The notes beneath the pieces were generated by a model. It was given only the letters and a program-made list of their open reading frames with translations. It was not told the DNA's origin and searched no databases. 64,000 nucleotides of DNA from an uncultured Bacteroidota bacterium. Its GTDB lineage: Bacteria; Bacteroidota; Bacteroidia; Chitinophagales; Chitinophagaceae. The stretch lies in contig CAIVEW010000024.1 of the NCBI GenBank assembly GCA_903905065.1, positions 1-64,000 on the forward strand, read 5' to 3'. Of this stretch, positions 9,901 through 17,769 are shown piece after piece. The position numbers were made by a program, and so were the translations under genes. The stretch's first letter is position 1. Each line of letters begins with the position of its first letter.

Positions 9901-10749
9901 ATAGTAATTGAAATCAGTAACCGTCTTATTTGGCGTTCCCGCACCTCCCTGCTGAGTTATTCTCATGCCGGCTCCCTGATCGAAAGAAATAAAATAGTAA
10001 GCGGTATCAGTGTACAAGTTGTTCTGGTGAACGAACCGTTGGTTAATACTGTCTTTATCCCACTCAATCGGGCCTACACCGTAGAAAACAGCGTAATCCC
10101 CGCTATTGAATACATTACCCGCACCGCCGTTCATCCAGATAGCATTTTCAATCAGGTCCGCCGGGCGCGGAGCGGCATTGTCTTCAGGGAGCATGTTGCC
10201 GCCATTACCTAAAACCCGCAAATTCGCAGGATTAACCGTTGATGGGCTTATGCCCAGGCTTGAAATAAAATTATAATCGATCTTGTAAAAACCCGTTTGT
10301 GTGATACCTATTTTGTACCATGTGCCCTGGGAAAGCGCAGAATGCTGCACATCGGCGATTTTTGCAGCCTGCCTGTTAGCTGCCGCCTGCTCCTGGATCT
10401 CCAAAGAAAAGCCATTCAGCATGTTTACGCTACCAGGCTCGCTGCCGGCAACATAAACCGGCACATGGACAACAGCAAAAGGCCGCTTACGGTCCATACC
10501 AATAACTACCTTAATATTGGTTGGATCAGAGATTTTCGCGTCCCTGGGAAGCGCGACATGGTCTGTAAATGTCATTCCTGATATGGAGACATGTTGCATG
10601 GCATAACCATGCAACCATATCTTTTCTATAATATAGCCATCATGAACATTACGGGATTGCACCTGGTAAGTACCCGTATAGGCATTTGCCTGCTGACCGG
10701 GAAAAAAGCCTGCAAGGCAAAAATATAATAATATTATTTTATATTTCAT
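7000..10749 (-). CDS. porU: Type IX secretion system sortase PorU (gingipain-family C25 peptidase)
   Basis: PorU is the cell-surface sortase of the T9SS. It removes the C-terminal signal of cargo and attaches the protein to A-LPS. The 1249-residue protein has a signal peptide (about residues 1-23), an N-terminal beta-rich region, and a Peptidase_C25 domain at roughly residues 500-880. The catalytic His is in YNGHGNTQVW (about 755) and the catalytic Cys in TATCDFGQFDHP (about 787). The C-terminus (NYPNPFNNSTTF and LPSGVYVYRL) is an Ig-like FlgD/T9SS-type domain. Length fits the family. It is transcribed together with porV and divergently from gldJ. Confidence 0.94.
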   Translation of the reverse strand: MKYKIILLYFCLAGFFPGQQANAYTGTYQVQSRNVHDGYIIEKIWLHGYAMQHVSISGMTFTDHVALPRDAKISDPTNIKVVIGMDRKRPFAVVHVPVYVAGSEPGSVNMLNGFSLEIQEQAAANRQAAKIADVQHSALSQGTWYKIGITQTGFYKIDYNFISSLGISPSTVNPANLRVLGNGGNMLPEDNAAPRPADLIENAIWMNGGAGNVFNSGDYAVFYGVGPIEWDKDSINQRFVHQNNLYTDTAYYFISFDQGAGMRITQQGGAGTPNKTVTDFNYYDVHDLDLVNPASFGKQWYGEEFAAQLNNTSQTFSFDMGVPVSTVYCNVFMAGTCDLDGSSYSVSLNGHTIGDVGIAATPAGSDNLMAGSILGGQATCNSQAINVSINYFPVDVSGLAYLNYIELNARRPLTIVGDQLSFRDWQSTGTGNVASYQLQGANSFTQVWDVTNRQVPLRMSGALSGSTYTFSQDASTLHEFAAMNSANLFTPKFTGKIANQDLHGTPQCDLIIVANPAFFNQAQQLAEYHRAHDHMRVVAATTEQVYNEFSSGGQDVSAIRDFARMFYVRAGSDSTQMPRYLILFGGASYDYKNRVSNNSNFVPVYESAESYNDINGYSTDDFYGFLDDSANIGNSNMLNILDVGVGRLPARSVEDATALVNKIISYAAPATLGPWRVEALLVADNCDDAGNHMGNAETMAATVEACSGDLYNEDKAYIDAVPTVSTPAGDRCPSINAAIDNDVFKGAFLINYNGHGNTQVWASERVLTQDDFNTWNNPNMLPFMVTATCDFGQFDHPQYISAAEQLVLRANGGVITVLTTTAAVYADYNVIINSQYLAAQFTRNTDYTWNAFGDACRIGKNNTYMNTLATDELANFRKFAMLGDPAITPDFPQYKVVLDSITDAATLTHADTIKALGAYVLYGSIHDNNGNVMTDFNGQISVSFYDKPLTVDVNTYFGPQSFKLQNNIIYKGRVTVTNGFFNVTFITPKDINYFFGTGRISTYAQNGVTDAAGADTSVTVGGFSDNPVLSTNPPVVKAYIGDSLFLNGGITGNNTSLFVSLYSLTGINVSGSSIGHDLTAVLDGNTEAPYILNDYYESAPNTYQRGYVSFPVNGLTDGKHTFTVKAWDVNDNVGEGSVDFLVIDGKVVDIQNLMNYPNPFNNSTTFIFEHNHPDEQLDAKISIYNVAGGLVKNIQQTFIPEGSRTNTITWDGTDNNGARLPSGVYVYRLNISTDKGFQSSAYQKLVIVR

Positions 10750-10788
10750 TTACATTTAAGTTAATACCTTTGTTAAAGGCTATGCAAT

Positions 10789-10796
10789 CAAAATTA
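10789..10796 (-). promoter_or_regulatory. Possible -7 box (TAATTTTG) of the porU-porV operon
   Basis: On the minus strand TAATTTTG matches TAnnTTTG about 40 bp before the porU ATG. About 15 bp further upstream the minus strand reads TTTTCG, an imperfect -33 box. The AT-rich 260-bp region to gldJ must contain the promoters for both directions. Confidence 0.35.
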
Positions 10797-11008
10797 GGGA
10801 ATAAATGAATCGAAAATGCACCAGACCGGAGTGTCCGGCACATAATAACGTTTTTTTATTACAAATATTATATTGTTTGAAAAAAAAGGAAAAATAAGTT
10901 TTTTTTTGACTTATCCTTTTAAAACTTGAAAATTTAAAAAGAATGCGGTATCATTGTAACTGCTTTTAAGAACCAACTAACTATTAGTGTAAATATTCGA
11001 GCTTAATT

Positions 11009-12559
11009 ATGAAAAGAAAAATCATTGGTATTAGCTTACTTTGTTTAGGAGCAGCTACGTTTTTCTCGGCGTGTTCAAAAAATTCTGCCAAAAACGGCAA
11101 AGGAGACGGCATGTCACGGGTAACCGGATGGCCTCTGAACGACAGGTCGATGGGAGGATATGACGTTGCTGATTTTAAAGGCCAACCTACCCCTACCGGC
11201 ATGGTATTCGTGCAAGGCGGCAGGTTTACTATGGGAGCTACGGATGATGAAATGCCGACCCTTGAAAACAACAGCGTACGACGCACTGTATCGGTGTCTT
11301 CTTTTTACATGGATGAGACTGAGATAGCTAATGTTGGCTACCGTGAATATACCTACTGGCTGGGCCGCGCATATGGAAATGACTATCCGGATGTTGTACA
11401 GAGAGCATTACCTGACTCAACCGTATGGCGTGAGGCTTTGGCTTACAATGAACCATACGTAAAGAATTACTTCCGCGCAGCTGCTTACAACGATTATCCG
11501 GTTGTAGGCGTAAACTGGTACCAGGCGACTGATTTTTGCAAATGGCGTACGGACCGCGTTAATGAGTTTATTCTTATCAAGATTGGCGCTATCAAGCCGA
11601 ACCCCGAACAGTCGGGTGAGGATGTGTTCACTTTGGAAACCTACATGAACGGACAGTACCAAGGTAAGACCGGCCATAACCAAAAGAGGAACCTTGACCC
11701 TCAAGCAACGGGTGATGACAGGTTCCGTCCGTTTTCATTGTCTGATGGTGTTTTCTTCCCGGACTACCGCCTCCCAACAGAAGCTGAATGGGAATATGCT
11801 GCTCTTGGCCTGATAGGTAATAACCCAACTCCTGAAAACAAACGCCGTCGTGGTGAGGAAGTTGTTACTGACCGTAACACATTGCCATGGGGACCAAAAA
11901 ACACTACACGTTATGGGCTTCATAACCAATACCAGGGCGAATTTGAAGGAAACTATATGCGCGCCAAAGGTGATGCGATGGGCGTAGCCGGCGCACTTAA
12001 CGACAATGCTGATATCACTGCTCCTGTTCGTTCATTCCTGCCAAACGCTTTCGGTTTGTATAACATGGCCGGAAACGTAAATGAATGGGTAATGGATACT
12101 TACCGCCCATCTTCGCATGGTGATGTTGAGGATTTCCGCCCGTTCCGTGGCAACGTATATACAAGGCCATCTGTTCAGGATGATGGTACAATTGAAGACA
12201 GGGATACAATAGGACACATTCCTTACCAGAACCTGAGCAATGCAGAAGTACAGGCTAATAACCGTTATCAAACAAGGACCGGTGATCTGAACAATTACAG
12301 AGATGGTGACAGCTTGTCGCAGTACACTTATGCATATGGTACGAACACCCTTATTAATGACTCTACGAAAGTATATAAAGGTGGATCATGGGCAGACCGC
12401 GCTTATTGGCTGTCTCCAGGCACACGTCGTTATGTGCAAGGCAATACTGCCAGCGACCAAATCGGATTCCGTTGCGTAATGGACCGCTTAGGCAGTCCTG
12501 ATGGTGATGAGCAGCCAGGCGGCAACAGCTTTGGCCAGCAAAAAAGGCACAAAAGATAA
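11009..12559 (+). CDS. gldJ: Gliding motility/T9SS lipoprotein GldJ
   Basis: GldJ is an outer-membrane lipoprotein with a formylglycine-generating-enzyme (SUMF1/FGE) fold. It stabilises GldK and the T9SS/gliding machinery. The 516-residue protein has a lipobox (FFSAC, Cys22). The family segment after it (TGWPLNDRSMGGY) resembles the TGWKINDKKGG of flavobacterial GldJ. The FGE-fold motifs follow in order: GRFTMGATDDE, YRLPTEAEWEYAA, GNVNEWVMD, KGGSWADRAYWL and IGFRCVMD. It is probably not an active FGE. Its place opposite porU and upstream of murF matches the arrangement in flavobacteria and supports GldJ over GldK. It need not imply gliding, since T9SS-dependent non-motile relatives also keep gldJ. 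Confidence 0.9.
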   Translation: MKRKIIGISLLCLGAATFFSACSKNSAKNGKGDGMSRVTGWPLNDRSMGGYDVADFKGQPTPTGMVFVQGGRFTMGATDDEMPTLENNSVRRTVSVSSFYMDETEIANVGYREYTYWLGRAYGNDYPDVVQRALPDSTVWREALAYNEPYVKNYFRAAAYNDYPVVGVNWYQATDFCKWRTDRVNEFILIKIGAIKPNPEQSGEDVFTLETYMNGQYQGKTGHNQKRNLDPQATGDDRFRPFSLSDGVFFPDYRLPTEAEWEYAALGLIGNNPTPENKRRRGEEVVTDRNTLPWGPKNTTRYGLHNQYQGEFEGNYMRAKGDAMGVAGALNDNADITAPVRSFLPNAFGLYNMAGNVNEWVMDTYRPSSHGDVEDFRPFRGNVYTRPSVQDDGTIEDRDTIGHIPYQNLSNAEVQANNRYQTRTGDLNNYRDGDSLSQYTYAYGTNTLINDSTKVYKGGSWADRAYWLSPGTRRYVQGNTASDQIGFRCVMDRLGSPDGDEQPGGNSFGQQKRHKR

Positions 12560-12580
12560 TATCATTCGAAGTTTATACAG

Positions 12581-12612
12581 AGAACCCTCCCTATATCGGG
12601 AGGGTTCTTTAT
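12581..12612 (+). terminator. Intrinsic terminator after gldJ
   Basis: A perfect 11-bp stem (AGAACCCTCCC and GGGAGGGTTCT) with a 6-nt loop is followed by TTATTTTT. It lies 21 bp after the gldJ stop codon. Because murF starts only about 20 bp further on, murF may depend on read-through or on a promoter inside this short gap. Confidence 0.85.
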
Positions 12613-12631
12613 TTTTACAATAAAAAGCATA

Positions 12632-13921
12632 GTGGATATCCCCGCATTATATGAGCTATACCGGCGTCAGCCGCTGATACAAACGGATACAAGAAAACTG
12701 TCACCGGGCGGTATCTTCTTTGCGTTGAGCGGCGCTAATTTCAATGGCAATACGTTTGCCCGGGAAGCTCTTGATAAGGGCGCTGCATATGTTATCATTG
12801 ATGACGCAGCCTATGCCCATAACAGCCGTTGTATTGTAGTAGATGACACCCTGGAAACGTTGCAGCAGCTCGCACACCATCACCGGCAGCAGTTTAACAT
12901 ACCGTTCATAGCCATAACCGGGTCGAATGGAAAAACCACGACGAAGGAACTTGTAGCGGCTGTGCTGAGCAAACGATTTGTGACATATGCAACAGAGGGA
13001 AACCTGAACAACCATATAGGAGTGCCGCTGACGTTGCTTAAAATAAAGGACGATGCAGAAATGGCGATCATTGAGATGGGGGCGAACCACCAAAAGGAAA
13101 TCGCCGGCTACTGCCAGATTGCGGCACCTACACACGGCATTATCACTAATTGCGGGAAAGCCCACATTGAAGGATTTGGCGGCATAGAAGGTGTCCGTAA
13201 AGGCAAAGGAGAGCTGTATGATTTTTTGAGGGAGCACAATGGTACTATATTCCGTAATACAGACCTTGACTACCTGGAGACGATGGCCCATGATATAATA
13301 AAGCAGGTTACTTATGGAAGCGCCAATGCCGAATATATAGGGAGGCCGCTGATGAGTGATGTTTTTCTGCAGGTGGCAATGCTCAGTGCAAATACAGAAA
13401 CAACTTTGGGTACCCACCTTGTAGGCGTGTATAACTTTCCAAATGTGATGACAGCGGTTGCAGTTGGGCTTCATTTTGGCATTTCAATTGATGAGATAAA
13501 AGCGGCCGTAGCTGCGTACAACCCGGATAACAGCCGCTCGCAGTGGCTGCAGAAAGGAACTAACAAAATAATACTGGACGCATACAATGCCAACCCGACC
13601 AGTATGCGCGCAGCAATACTCAACTTCGCAGAAGCCGCTTTACAAAACAAAGTGCTGTGGATAGGCGGGATGAAAGAAATGGGAAGTGAGGAACAAAACG
13701 AACACCGCGAACTGGTAGCGCTGATAAGCCAGTATGAATGGCAGGATGTAATACTTGTGGGTAAAGAATTTAATGGCCTGCAAAATGGCTATAAATGGTA
13801 TGAAACTTCTTCTGCTGCTGCAGGCCATATCAGGGCGCAGCCCCCGCAACATAGCTCGATACTTGTAAAGGGATCCAGGGGTAGTAAAATGGAGGTAATG
13901 GTGGAAGCGATAGCTGGTTAA
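12632..13921 (+). CDS. murF: UDP-N-acetylmuramoyl-tripeptide--D-alanyl-D-alanine ligase
   Basis: MurF adds D-Ala-D-Ala to UDP-MurNAc-tripeptide in the cytoplasm, the last soluble step of peptidoglycan precursor synthesis. The 429-residue protein shows the Mur ligase ATP loop ITGSNGKTTTKE (Lys101), the DAYNANPTSM motif of the MurF C-terminal domain, and an early DTRKLSPGGIFFAL N-terminal motif. The start codon is GTG at 12632; the next Met is internal to conserved sequence. Length is close to the family's usual 430-460 residues. Synteny with gldJ is common in Bacteroidota and is probably ancestral rather than functional. Confidence 0.94.
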   Translation: MDIPALYELYRRQPLIQTDTRKLSPGGIFFALSGANFNGNTFAREALDKGAAYVIIDDAAYAHNSRCIVVDDTLETLQQLAHHHRQQFNIPFIAITGSNGKTTTKELVAAVLSKRFVTYATEGNLNNHIGVPLTLLKIKDDAEMAIIEMGANHQKEIAGYCQIAAPTHGIITNCGKAHIEGFGGIEGVRKGKGELYDFLREHNGTIFRNTDLDYLETMAHDIIKQVTYGSANAEYIGRPLMSDVFLQVAMLSANTETTLGTHLVGVYNFPNVMTAVAVGLHFGISIDEIKAAVAAYNPDNSRSQWLQKGTNKIILDAYNANPTSMRAAILNFAEAALQNKVLWIGGMKEMGSEEQNEHRELVALISQYEWQDVILVGKEFNGLQNGYKWYETSSAAAGHIRAQPPQHSSILVKGSRGSKMEVMVEAIAG

Positions 13922-13933
13922 CAGGTGCTATGA

Positions 13934-13958
13934 AGAGACGTTGCAATGCAACGTCTCT
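13934..13958. repeat. 25-bp near-perfect palindrome (AGAGACGTTGCA type)
   Basis: The arms AGAGACGTTGCA and TGCAACGTCTCT are exact reverse complements separated by a single A. The element lies between the convergent murF and zapA genes. It lacks a following T-run, so it is not a canonical intrinsic terminator, although it could form a cruciform or hairpin. I recall the same AGACGTTGCA/TGCAACGTCT palindrome as a dispersed intergenic repeat in related genomes, but cannot check that here. Confidence 0.6.
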
Positions 13959-13987
13959 AAGCTATGAATATGCTTTTGCGAATCTTA

Positions 13988-14293
13988 CTAAGGGGCAATT
14001 TCATCCGGAGTTTTGGCCAGCACCTTGTCTATTTTTTTCGACATCTTATTGAGTTCTTCCTGCAGCAACGGGTTATTAAATGATTCAATAGCGCTGTCTG
14101 ACGCATAGGAGAGCAGGGTCATGGCCATGAAATCCTGGTCGTCTTTGCCTGCGTAGTGCGTGCGCATTTCATTCACCTTTTGGTCTGCCAGTTTCACTGA
14201 TTTGCGCACTGCAGATTCTTCCTCCGGCTTTATGCGCAGGCGATAGCTGCGGCCTGCCAGCCATACGGTTATTGATAAGAGCCCTTCTTCCAT
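13988..14293 (-). CDS. zapA: Cell division protein ZapA
   Basis: ZapA is a small cytoplasmic protein that bundles FtsZ filaments at the division ring. The 101-residue product has the ITVWLAGRSYRLRIKPEEE N-terminal globular domain (strand-strand-helix) and then a long helical segment suited to the ZapA coiled-coil dimer. The ATG at 14293 is preferred over the TTG at 14311, since MEEGLLSITVWL fits the family start. It lies upstream of no obvious partner on its strand; the downstream neighbour, murF, is convergent. Confidence 0.8.
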   Translation of the reverse strand: MEEGLLSITVWLAGRSYRLRIKPEEESAVRKSVKLADQKVNEMRTHYAGKDDQDFMAMTLLSYASDSAIESFNNPLLQEELNKMSKKIDKVLAKTPDEIAP

Positions 14294-14359
14294 GACTGAT
14301 CCATAATGCAAAAGGTTGCATTTACCTTTACACTCACAATATACATTTTTTTTGAAAAA

Positions 14360-15091
14360 TTACTGGCTATCAGCTATTCCCGGATTAGGCTCGGTTTCGG
14401 GTGCTGTGGTTGTTGCCGTGGCAGCCATGGGCTGGTGAATAAGGCGTTTTTGAAAGAATACAAGCGTTAATACGCCTACGGAAATGGCCGCATCAGCGAC
14501 ATTGAATACCGGCTCAAAGAATACAAAATTCTTCCCACCCATAAAAGGTATCCAGTTGGGCAACCTCGTTTCCAGGAGGGGGAAATAAAGCATATCTACC
14601 ACCTTGCCCTGGAGAAACTTACCATAACCCTGCCCTATTTTCGTAAGATGCGCCACACCCACCTGGTTGTGGTTTTGCATCATATTACTGAAGCTGTCGT
14701 AATTGCCCGAAAAACAGGAATAGGGACTGTCTGTGAATATCAGGCCGTAGAAAATACTATCAAGAAGATTACCGAGTGCACCGGCGAGTATCAGCGAGCC
14801 GCAGATAATAACGCCTTTGCCATAGTTTTTCTTCACCAACCGATGCAGCAGGTAGAAACCAAAGACAACGGCAATAAGCCGGAATGAGGAAAGCAATAAT
14901 TTACCAGCGACAGATTCACTAAGCTTCATACCATATGCCATACCCTCATTCTCAATGAAATGCAACCGGAACCAGCCACCGATTATCTTAACATCATCCC
15001 CGTTTACAAAATGCGTTTTGACGTAAAATTTAAGCAGTTGGTCGGCGATAATAACCGCCAAAACGATCAGTATGGCATTACGGTACTTCAA
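14360..15091 (-). CDS. lspA: Lipoprotein signal peptidase (signal peptidase II)
   Basis: LspA is the inner-membrane aspartyl protease that cleaves prolipoproteins before the lipidated Cys. The 243-residue protein begins with a membrane helix containing AVIIADQLLK, followed by the conserved ENEGMAYGM loop. The two catalytic Asp regions are GALGNLLDS and FNVADAAIS. Four hydrophobic segments are present. It is longer than many homologues because of an insert between the third and fourth helices and a Pro/Thr-rich C-terminal tail, both common in Bacteroidota. Likely substrates in this window include GldJ and the lipoproteins at 4211, 15211 and 16300. Confidence 0.93.
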   Translation of the reverse strand: MKYRNAILIVLAVIIADQLLKFYVKTHFVNGDDVKIIGGWFRLHFIENEGMAYGMKLSESVAGKLLLSSFRLIAVVFGFYLLHRLVKKNYGKGVIICGSLILAGALGNLLDSIFYGLIFTDSPYSCFSGNYDSFSNMMQNHNQVGVAHLTKIGQGYGKFLQGKVVDMLYFPLLETRLPNWIPFMGGKNFVFFEPVFNVADAAISVGVLTLVFFQKRLIHQPMAATATTTAPETEPNPGIADSQ

Positions 15092-15210
15092 AATATGTTG
15101 TGGATTTTATTGTGGGCAAATATACTATACAACACACACAGAAAAGATTCAAAAACGATTTCTTCAAAAAGATAACAGTTTTTTCAACTTTTAGCGAATG
15201 TTTCGCATTC

Positions 15211-16218
15211 TTAGTTGTTCGTTACTGATTGCTCGTAGATAGCCTCCAGCAGCGTCTGCCCAACGGCTTTAAGGGTGCCTTTGTCAATTATCGACATCAC
15301 ATCTGCATGGGTATGCCAGTGCGGGGCAAACGGATGTTCGGGATCCGGGCTAAGGTTAATGATGTCGATGGTCTTGATGCCAGCGAGCTTATTTACAGGT
15401 ACATGGTCATCAGTAATTTCATCGGCAGGCAGGTATGGGAAATAAGAAGAATAACCCGCTTTCGCCGCTGCCTGCCATACCTTCTGCTGTATCTCCGGTG
15501 CAAATTGGGTAGAAAAACCTTCCATGGGGAATTGTGCGCCATGTGCCCCTACCATGTCCAGCAAAATACCAAAGGTGGCTTTATAGCCCGCAACATGCGG
15601 GTGAGTGGCCCAGTACTGCGTGCCCAGGCAATAGGAGTCTTCACCCCACTCACTTTTTCCGTAGTCTTCCACATCCGTGAAAAGAATGTCTATACCCACC
15701 GATGGAGGCAGGTGATACCCTTTTATTGCCCTTGCCAGCTCCAGCAACACCCCTACCCCACTACCGCCGTCGTCAGCGGCTATTATAGGCTTGTCTTTAT
15801 CCTTGGTATCCTGATCCGCCCATGGGCGGCTGTCCCAATGGGTAAGCAAAAGTATCCGGCCTGTAGCCCGGGGATTGATGACGCCAATGAGATTGATACA
15901 CGGCAACGATTTCCCGTCTCCGCCTTTTACATGCACGTCCTGTTTGTACACTGTATCGCAAACTTTCTTAAGCATTGATTCCATCCACGCGGCGCACTTC
16001 GTTTGTGCCGAAGAGCCGGGCAGGCGCGGCCCGAAAGCCACTTGCTTAGCCACATAGGCGTATGCACTGTCGGCATCGAAGACAGGGGCGTTTACGGGCT
16101 TTTCTTTCGTGTCTGTCACGGCCGCCTTCTTGTTCTCCTGCGTGTTTTCATTGGAGCCACATGACGTGATCAGCACTAATGCTGCCAGTAAAAAAATGAT
16201 TGTTCCTGTATTTTTCAT
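15211..16218 (-). CDS. M28-family lipoprotein, glutaminyl-peptide cyclotransferase-like
   Basis: This 335-residue protein has a lipobox (LITSC, Cys20) and an M28 zinc-enzyme core. Metal-site motifs are HWDSRPWADQ, ADDGGSGVG and FTDVEDYG, and DDHVPVN late in the protein. The HWDSRP and GEDSYCLGTQYW segments are typical of glutaminyl cyclases of the QPCT type, which convert N-terminal Gln to pyroglutamate, rather than of aminopeptidases. As an exported lipoprotein it would act on proteins after signal-peptide cleavage. Several exported proteins in the window have Gln at the predicted +1 position, which fits. An aminopeptidase role remains possible. Confidence 0.8.
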   Translation of the reverse strand: MKNTGTIIFLLAALVLITSCGSNENTQENKKAAVTDTKEKPVNAPVFDADSAYAYVAKQVAFGPRLPGSSAQTKCAAWMESMLKKVCDTVYKQDVHVKGGDGKSLPCINLIGVINPRATGRILLLTHWDSRPWADQDTKDKDKPIIAADDGGSGVGVLLELARAIKGYHLPPSVGIDILFTDVEDYGKSEWGEDSYCLGTQYWATHPHVAGYKATFGILLDMVGAHGAQFPMEGFSTQFAPEIQQKVWQAAAKAGYSSYFPYLPADEITDDHVPVNKLAGIKTIDIINLSPDPEHPFAPHWHTHADVMSIIDKGTLKAVGQTLLEAIYEQSVTNN

Positions 16219-16299
16219 TTTGCTTTATCTATTATCCGACTCTTCAATAAAATGCCTTGTCTTTGGGACAAGGCAAAATAAACGATCCCAAAAACCTCA

Positions 16300-17217
16300 C
16301 TACGGTCCCATGAGTTTAGTTTGCTGAGATTGTATCACATGAAAATCGGGGCTGGCGCTCTGGGGCTGGTGAACAAATGCTATAACCCGGCAATGCGCGG
16401 GATTAACCGAGCCCTTCTTAAAGGAAGTAGGCAAGGTATAGGTGTACACTTTCCGCAAAACACGCCCGGCCACTTTTGTAGCAAGTGTATCGAGTATTGC
16501 ATCTCCAAAAGGTGCTGGCGTAACCATGTCTACAAACACATCGTTAAAAACGTACGCGGTATCAATAACGCCAAAGGGCTCTTCCTGAAAGTCAACGATA
16601 CTGTCTTCCACAATGGCGATCGACAAATTCTGCGGCGTCGACACTGCCTGGGTATAAGTGATCGTAGCTGTGATAGTAGCCACTCCGGCACTGTAGAGGC
16701 TGGTAACCGCAAGGTTCAGCGAATCGGTCACAGCAGTCCTGGTAGTTATAAGTCCCGCCCAGGTGGTGGCATTCAGATAGGTTGAAGTGCCTGGGGTTAG
16801 CGGCGTCCGGTCAATTCCTGCACCCGGCAAACTGCCGTAAGTAGCGTCCTGGTTGGTCGTATAAATAACACTACCGAAAATAGTAGAAACTTTATCGTTC
16901 CTAAGATCATAGTAAGCGCCGGAAGGTGGTATGCTAAGACCTTGGGCATTCTGGTACATAGAGATGATAATGGCCCTCCCAGCCATTACGGAAGCATTGT
17001 TATCGAGCTGTGTATGTGCCGCAGGGCAGTTGGAACAACTCTCACCTGTGAATTCTTCAATCAATACATTGTGTGGATCTGCAGCCGGGGCCGGGCTTAT
17101 CACGTAGGTGGAATCCTGCGCCCTGGAAGCGTGAAAAATGATGGTTGGCGGTACTTCCTTACAACCCTCAAACAGAAATCCAGCTATACAACAGAATGTT
17201 ATTGCTATTTTCTTCAT
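16300..17217 (-). CDS. Omp28-related lipoprotein
   Basis: This 305-residue lipoprotein (FEGC lipobox, Cys19) carries the Omp28 family segment VLIEEFTGESCSNCPAAHTQL. Its CxxC pair (Cys61, Cys64) resembles a thioredoxin-fold active site. A beta-rich C-terminal half follows. Omp28 family proteins in Bacteroidota are surface-exposed; their function is not settled. The CSNC motif suggests redox chemistry or metal binding, but this is inference. The gene is upstream of the cyclase-like gene on the same strand with an 81-bp gap, so cotranscription is possible. Confidence 0.75.
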   Translation of the reverse strand: MKKIAITFCCIAGFLFEGCKEVPPTIIFHASRAQDSTYVISPAPAADPHNVLIEEFTGESCSNCPAAHTQLDNNASVMAGRAIIISMYQNAQGLSIPPSGAYYDLRNDKVSTIFGSVIYTTNQDATYGSLPGAGIDRTPLTPGTSTYLNATTWAGLITTRTAVTDSLNLAVTSLYSAGVATITATITYTQAVSTPQNLSIAIVEDSIVDFQEEPFGVIDTAYVFNDVFVDMVTPAPFGDAILDTLATKVAGRVLRKVYTYTLPTSFKKGSVNPAHCRVIAFVHQPQSASPDFHVIQSQQTKLMGP

Positions 17218-17372
17218 GCTAAATTATGAGGTACGAAATTAGTAAATAATACTAAAGTAACGATATTCTGAAAAGAGCTTATTTAACATAGCCTACGTCC
17301 TTTAAAATGGTCTTCCATTAAAGAACAATTCAGTTCGGTAGCCATAATTATTCATAACTTTATCGGCTAATA

Positions 17373-17404
17373 CAAAGGTAGAATGGAAGAAAACAAAAGG
17401 CAAA
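17373..17404 (-). promoter_or_regulatory. Predicted promoter reading toward the Omp28 gene, overlapping the rbfA start
   Basis: On the minus strand TTTG (17401-17404) is followed after 20 nt by TACCTTTG (17373-17380). This is an exact match in sequence and spacing to the Bacteroidota promoter consensus. It would start a transcript about 150 nt upstream of the Omp28 gene and overlaps the first codons of rbfA. Confidence 0.4.
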
Positions 17405-17766
17405 AACAGGTAGGGAAACTGGTGATGGAGGAGCTGAGCGACATTTTTCAGCGCGAAGGAATGAATATTGTGGATGGCGGCATGGTGTCCATAACAAAAG
17501 TAATGATAACCCCGGATCTGCTGGAAGCACGTGTTTACCTGAGCTTTTTCCAGATAAAGGATACTTCGGCCCTGCTGCATAAAATAAAAGAACGTGGATG
17601 GGAATGGCGCAAACTGCTAGGCCAGCGCGTAAAAGACCAACTGCGCAGGGTACCTGACCTCCATTTCTTCTCGGATGATACGCTGGACCATGTCTTCAAA
17701 ATGGACGAGCTCTTTAAGCAAATAAAGAAGGATGACGAAAAATTCAACAGCCGTCCCCAGGAATAG
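17383..17766 (+). CDS. rbfA: 30S ribosome-binding factor RbfA
   Basis: RbfA binds the 30S subunit during 16S rRNA maturation. The 127-residue product has the family KH-like fold. Recognisable parts are the KQVGKLVMEELSDIFQREG first helix, the KVMITPDLLEARVYLSFF strands and the LRRVPDLHFFSDDTLDH segment near the C-terminus. The start MEENKRQKQ fits the family. The FtsX-type permease starts 3 bp after the stop codon, an association I recall as frequent in Bacteroidota. Confidence 0.9.
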   Translation: MEENKRQKQVGKLVMEELSDIFQREGMNIVDGGMVSITKVMITPDLLEARVYLSFFQIKDTSALLHKIKERGWEWRKLLGQRVKDQLRRVPDLHFFSDDTLDHVFKMDELFKQIKKDDEKFNSRPQE

Positions 17767-17769
17767 TTA

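Noticed and set aside
10765-10772. TACCTTTG on the plus strand inside the porU-gldJ region, resembling a -7 box
   Set aside because: It is 237 bp from the gldJ ATG and has no -33 element; a -7 box match alone is expected by chance in AT-rich DNA.
12701-13474. 257-codon open frame on the minus strand inside murF
   Set aside because: The Cys/His-rich content is typical of antisense translation; MurF is intact on the plus strand.
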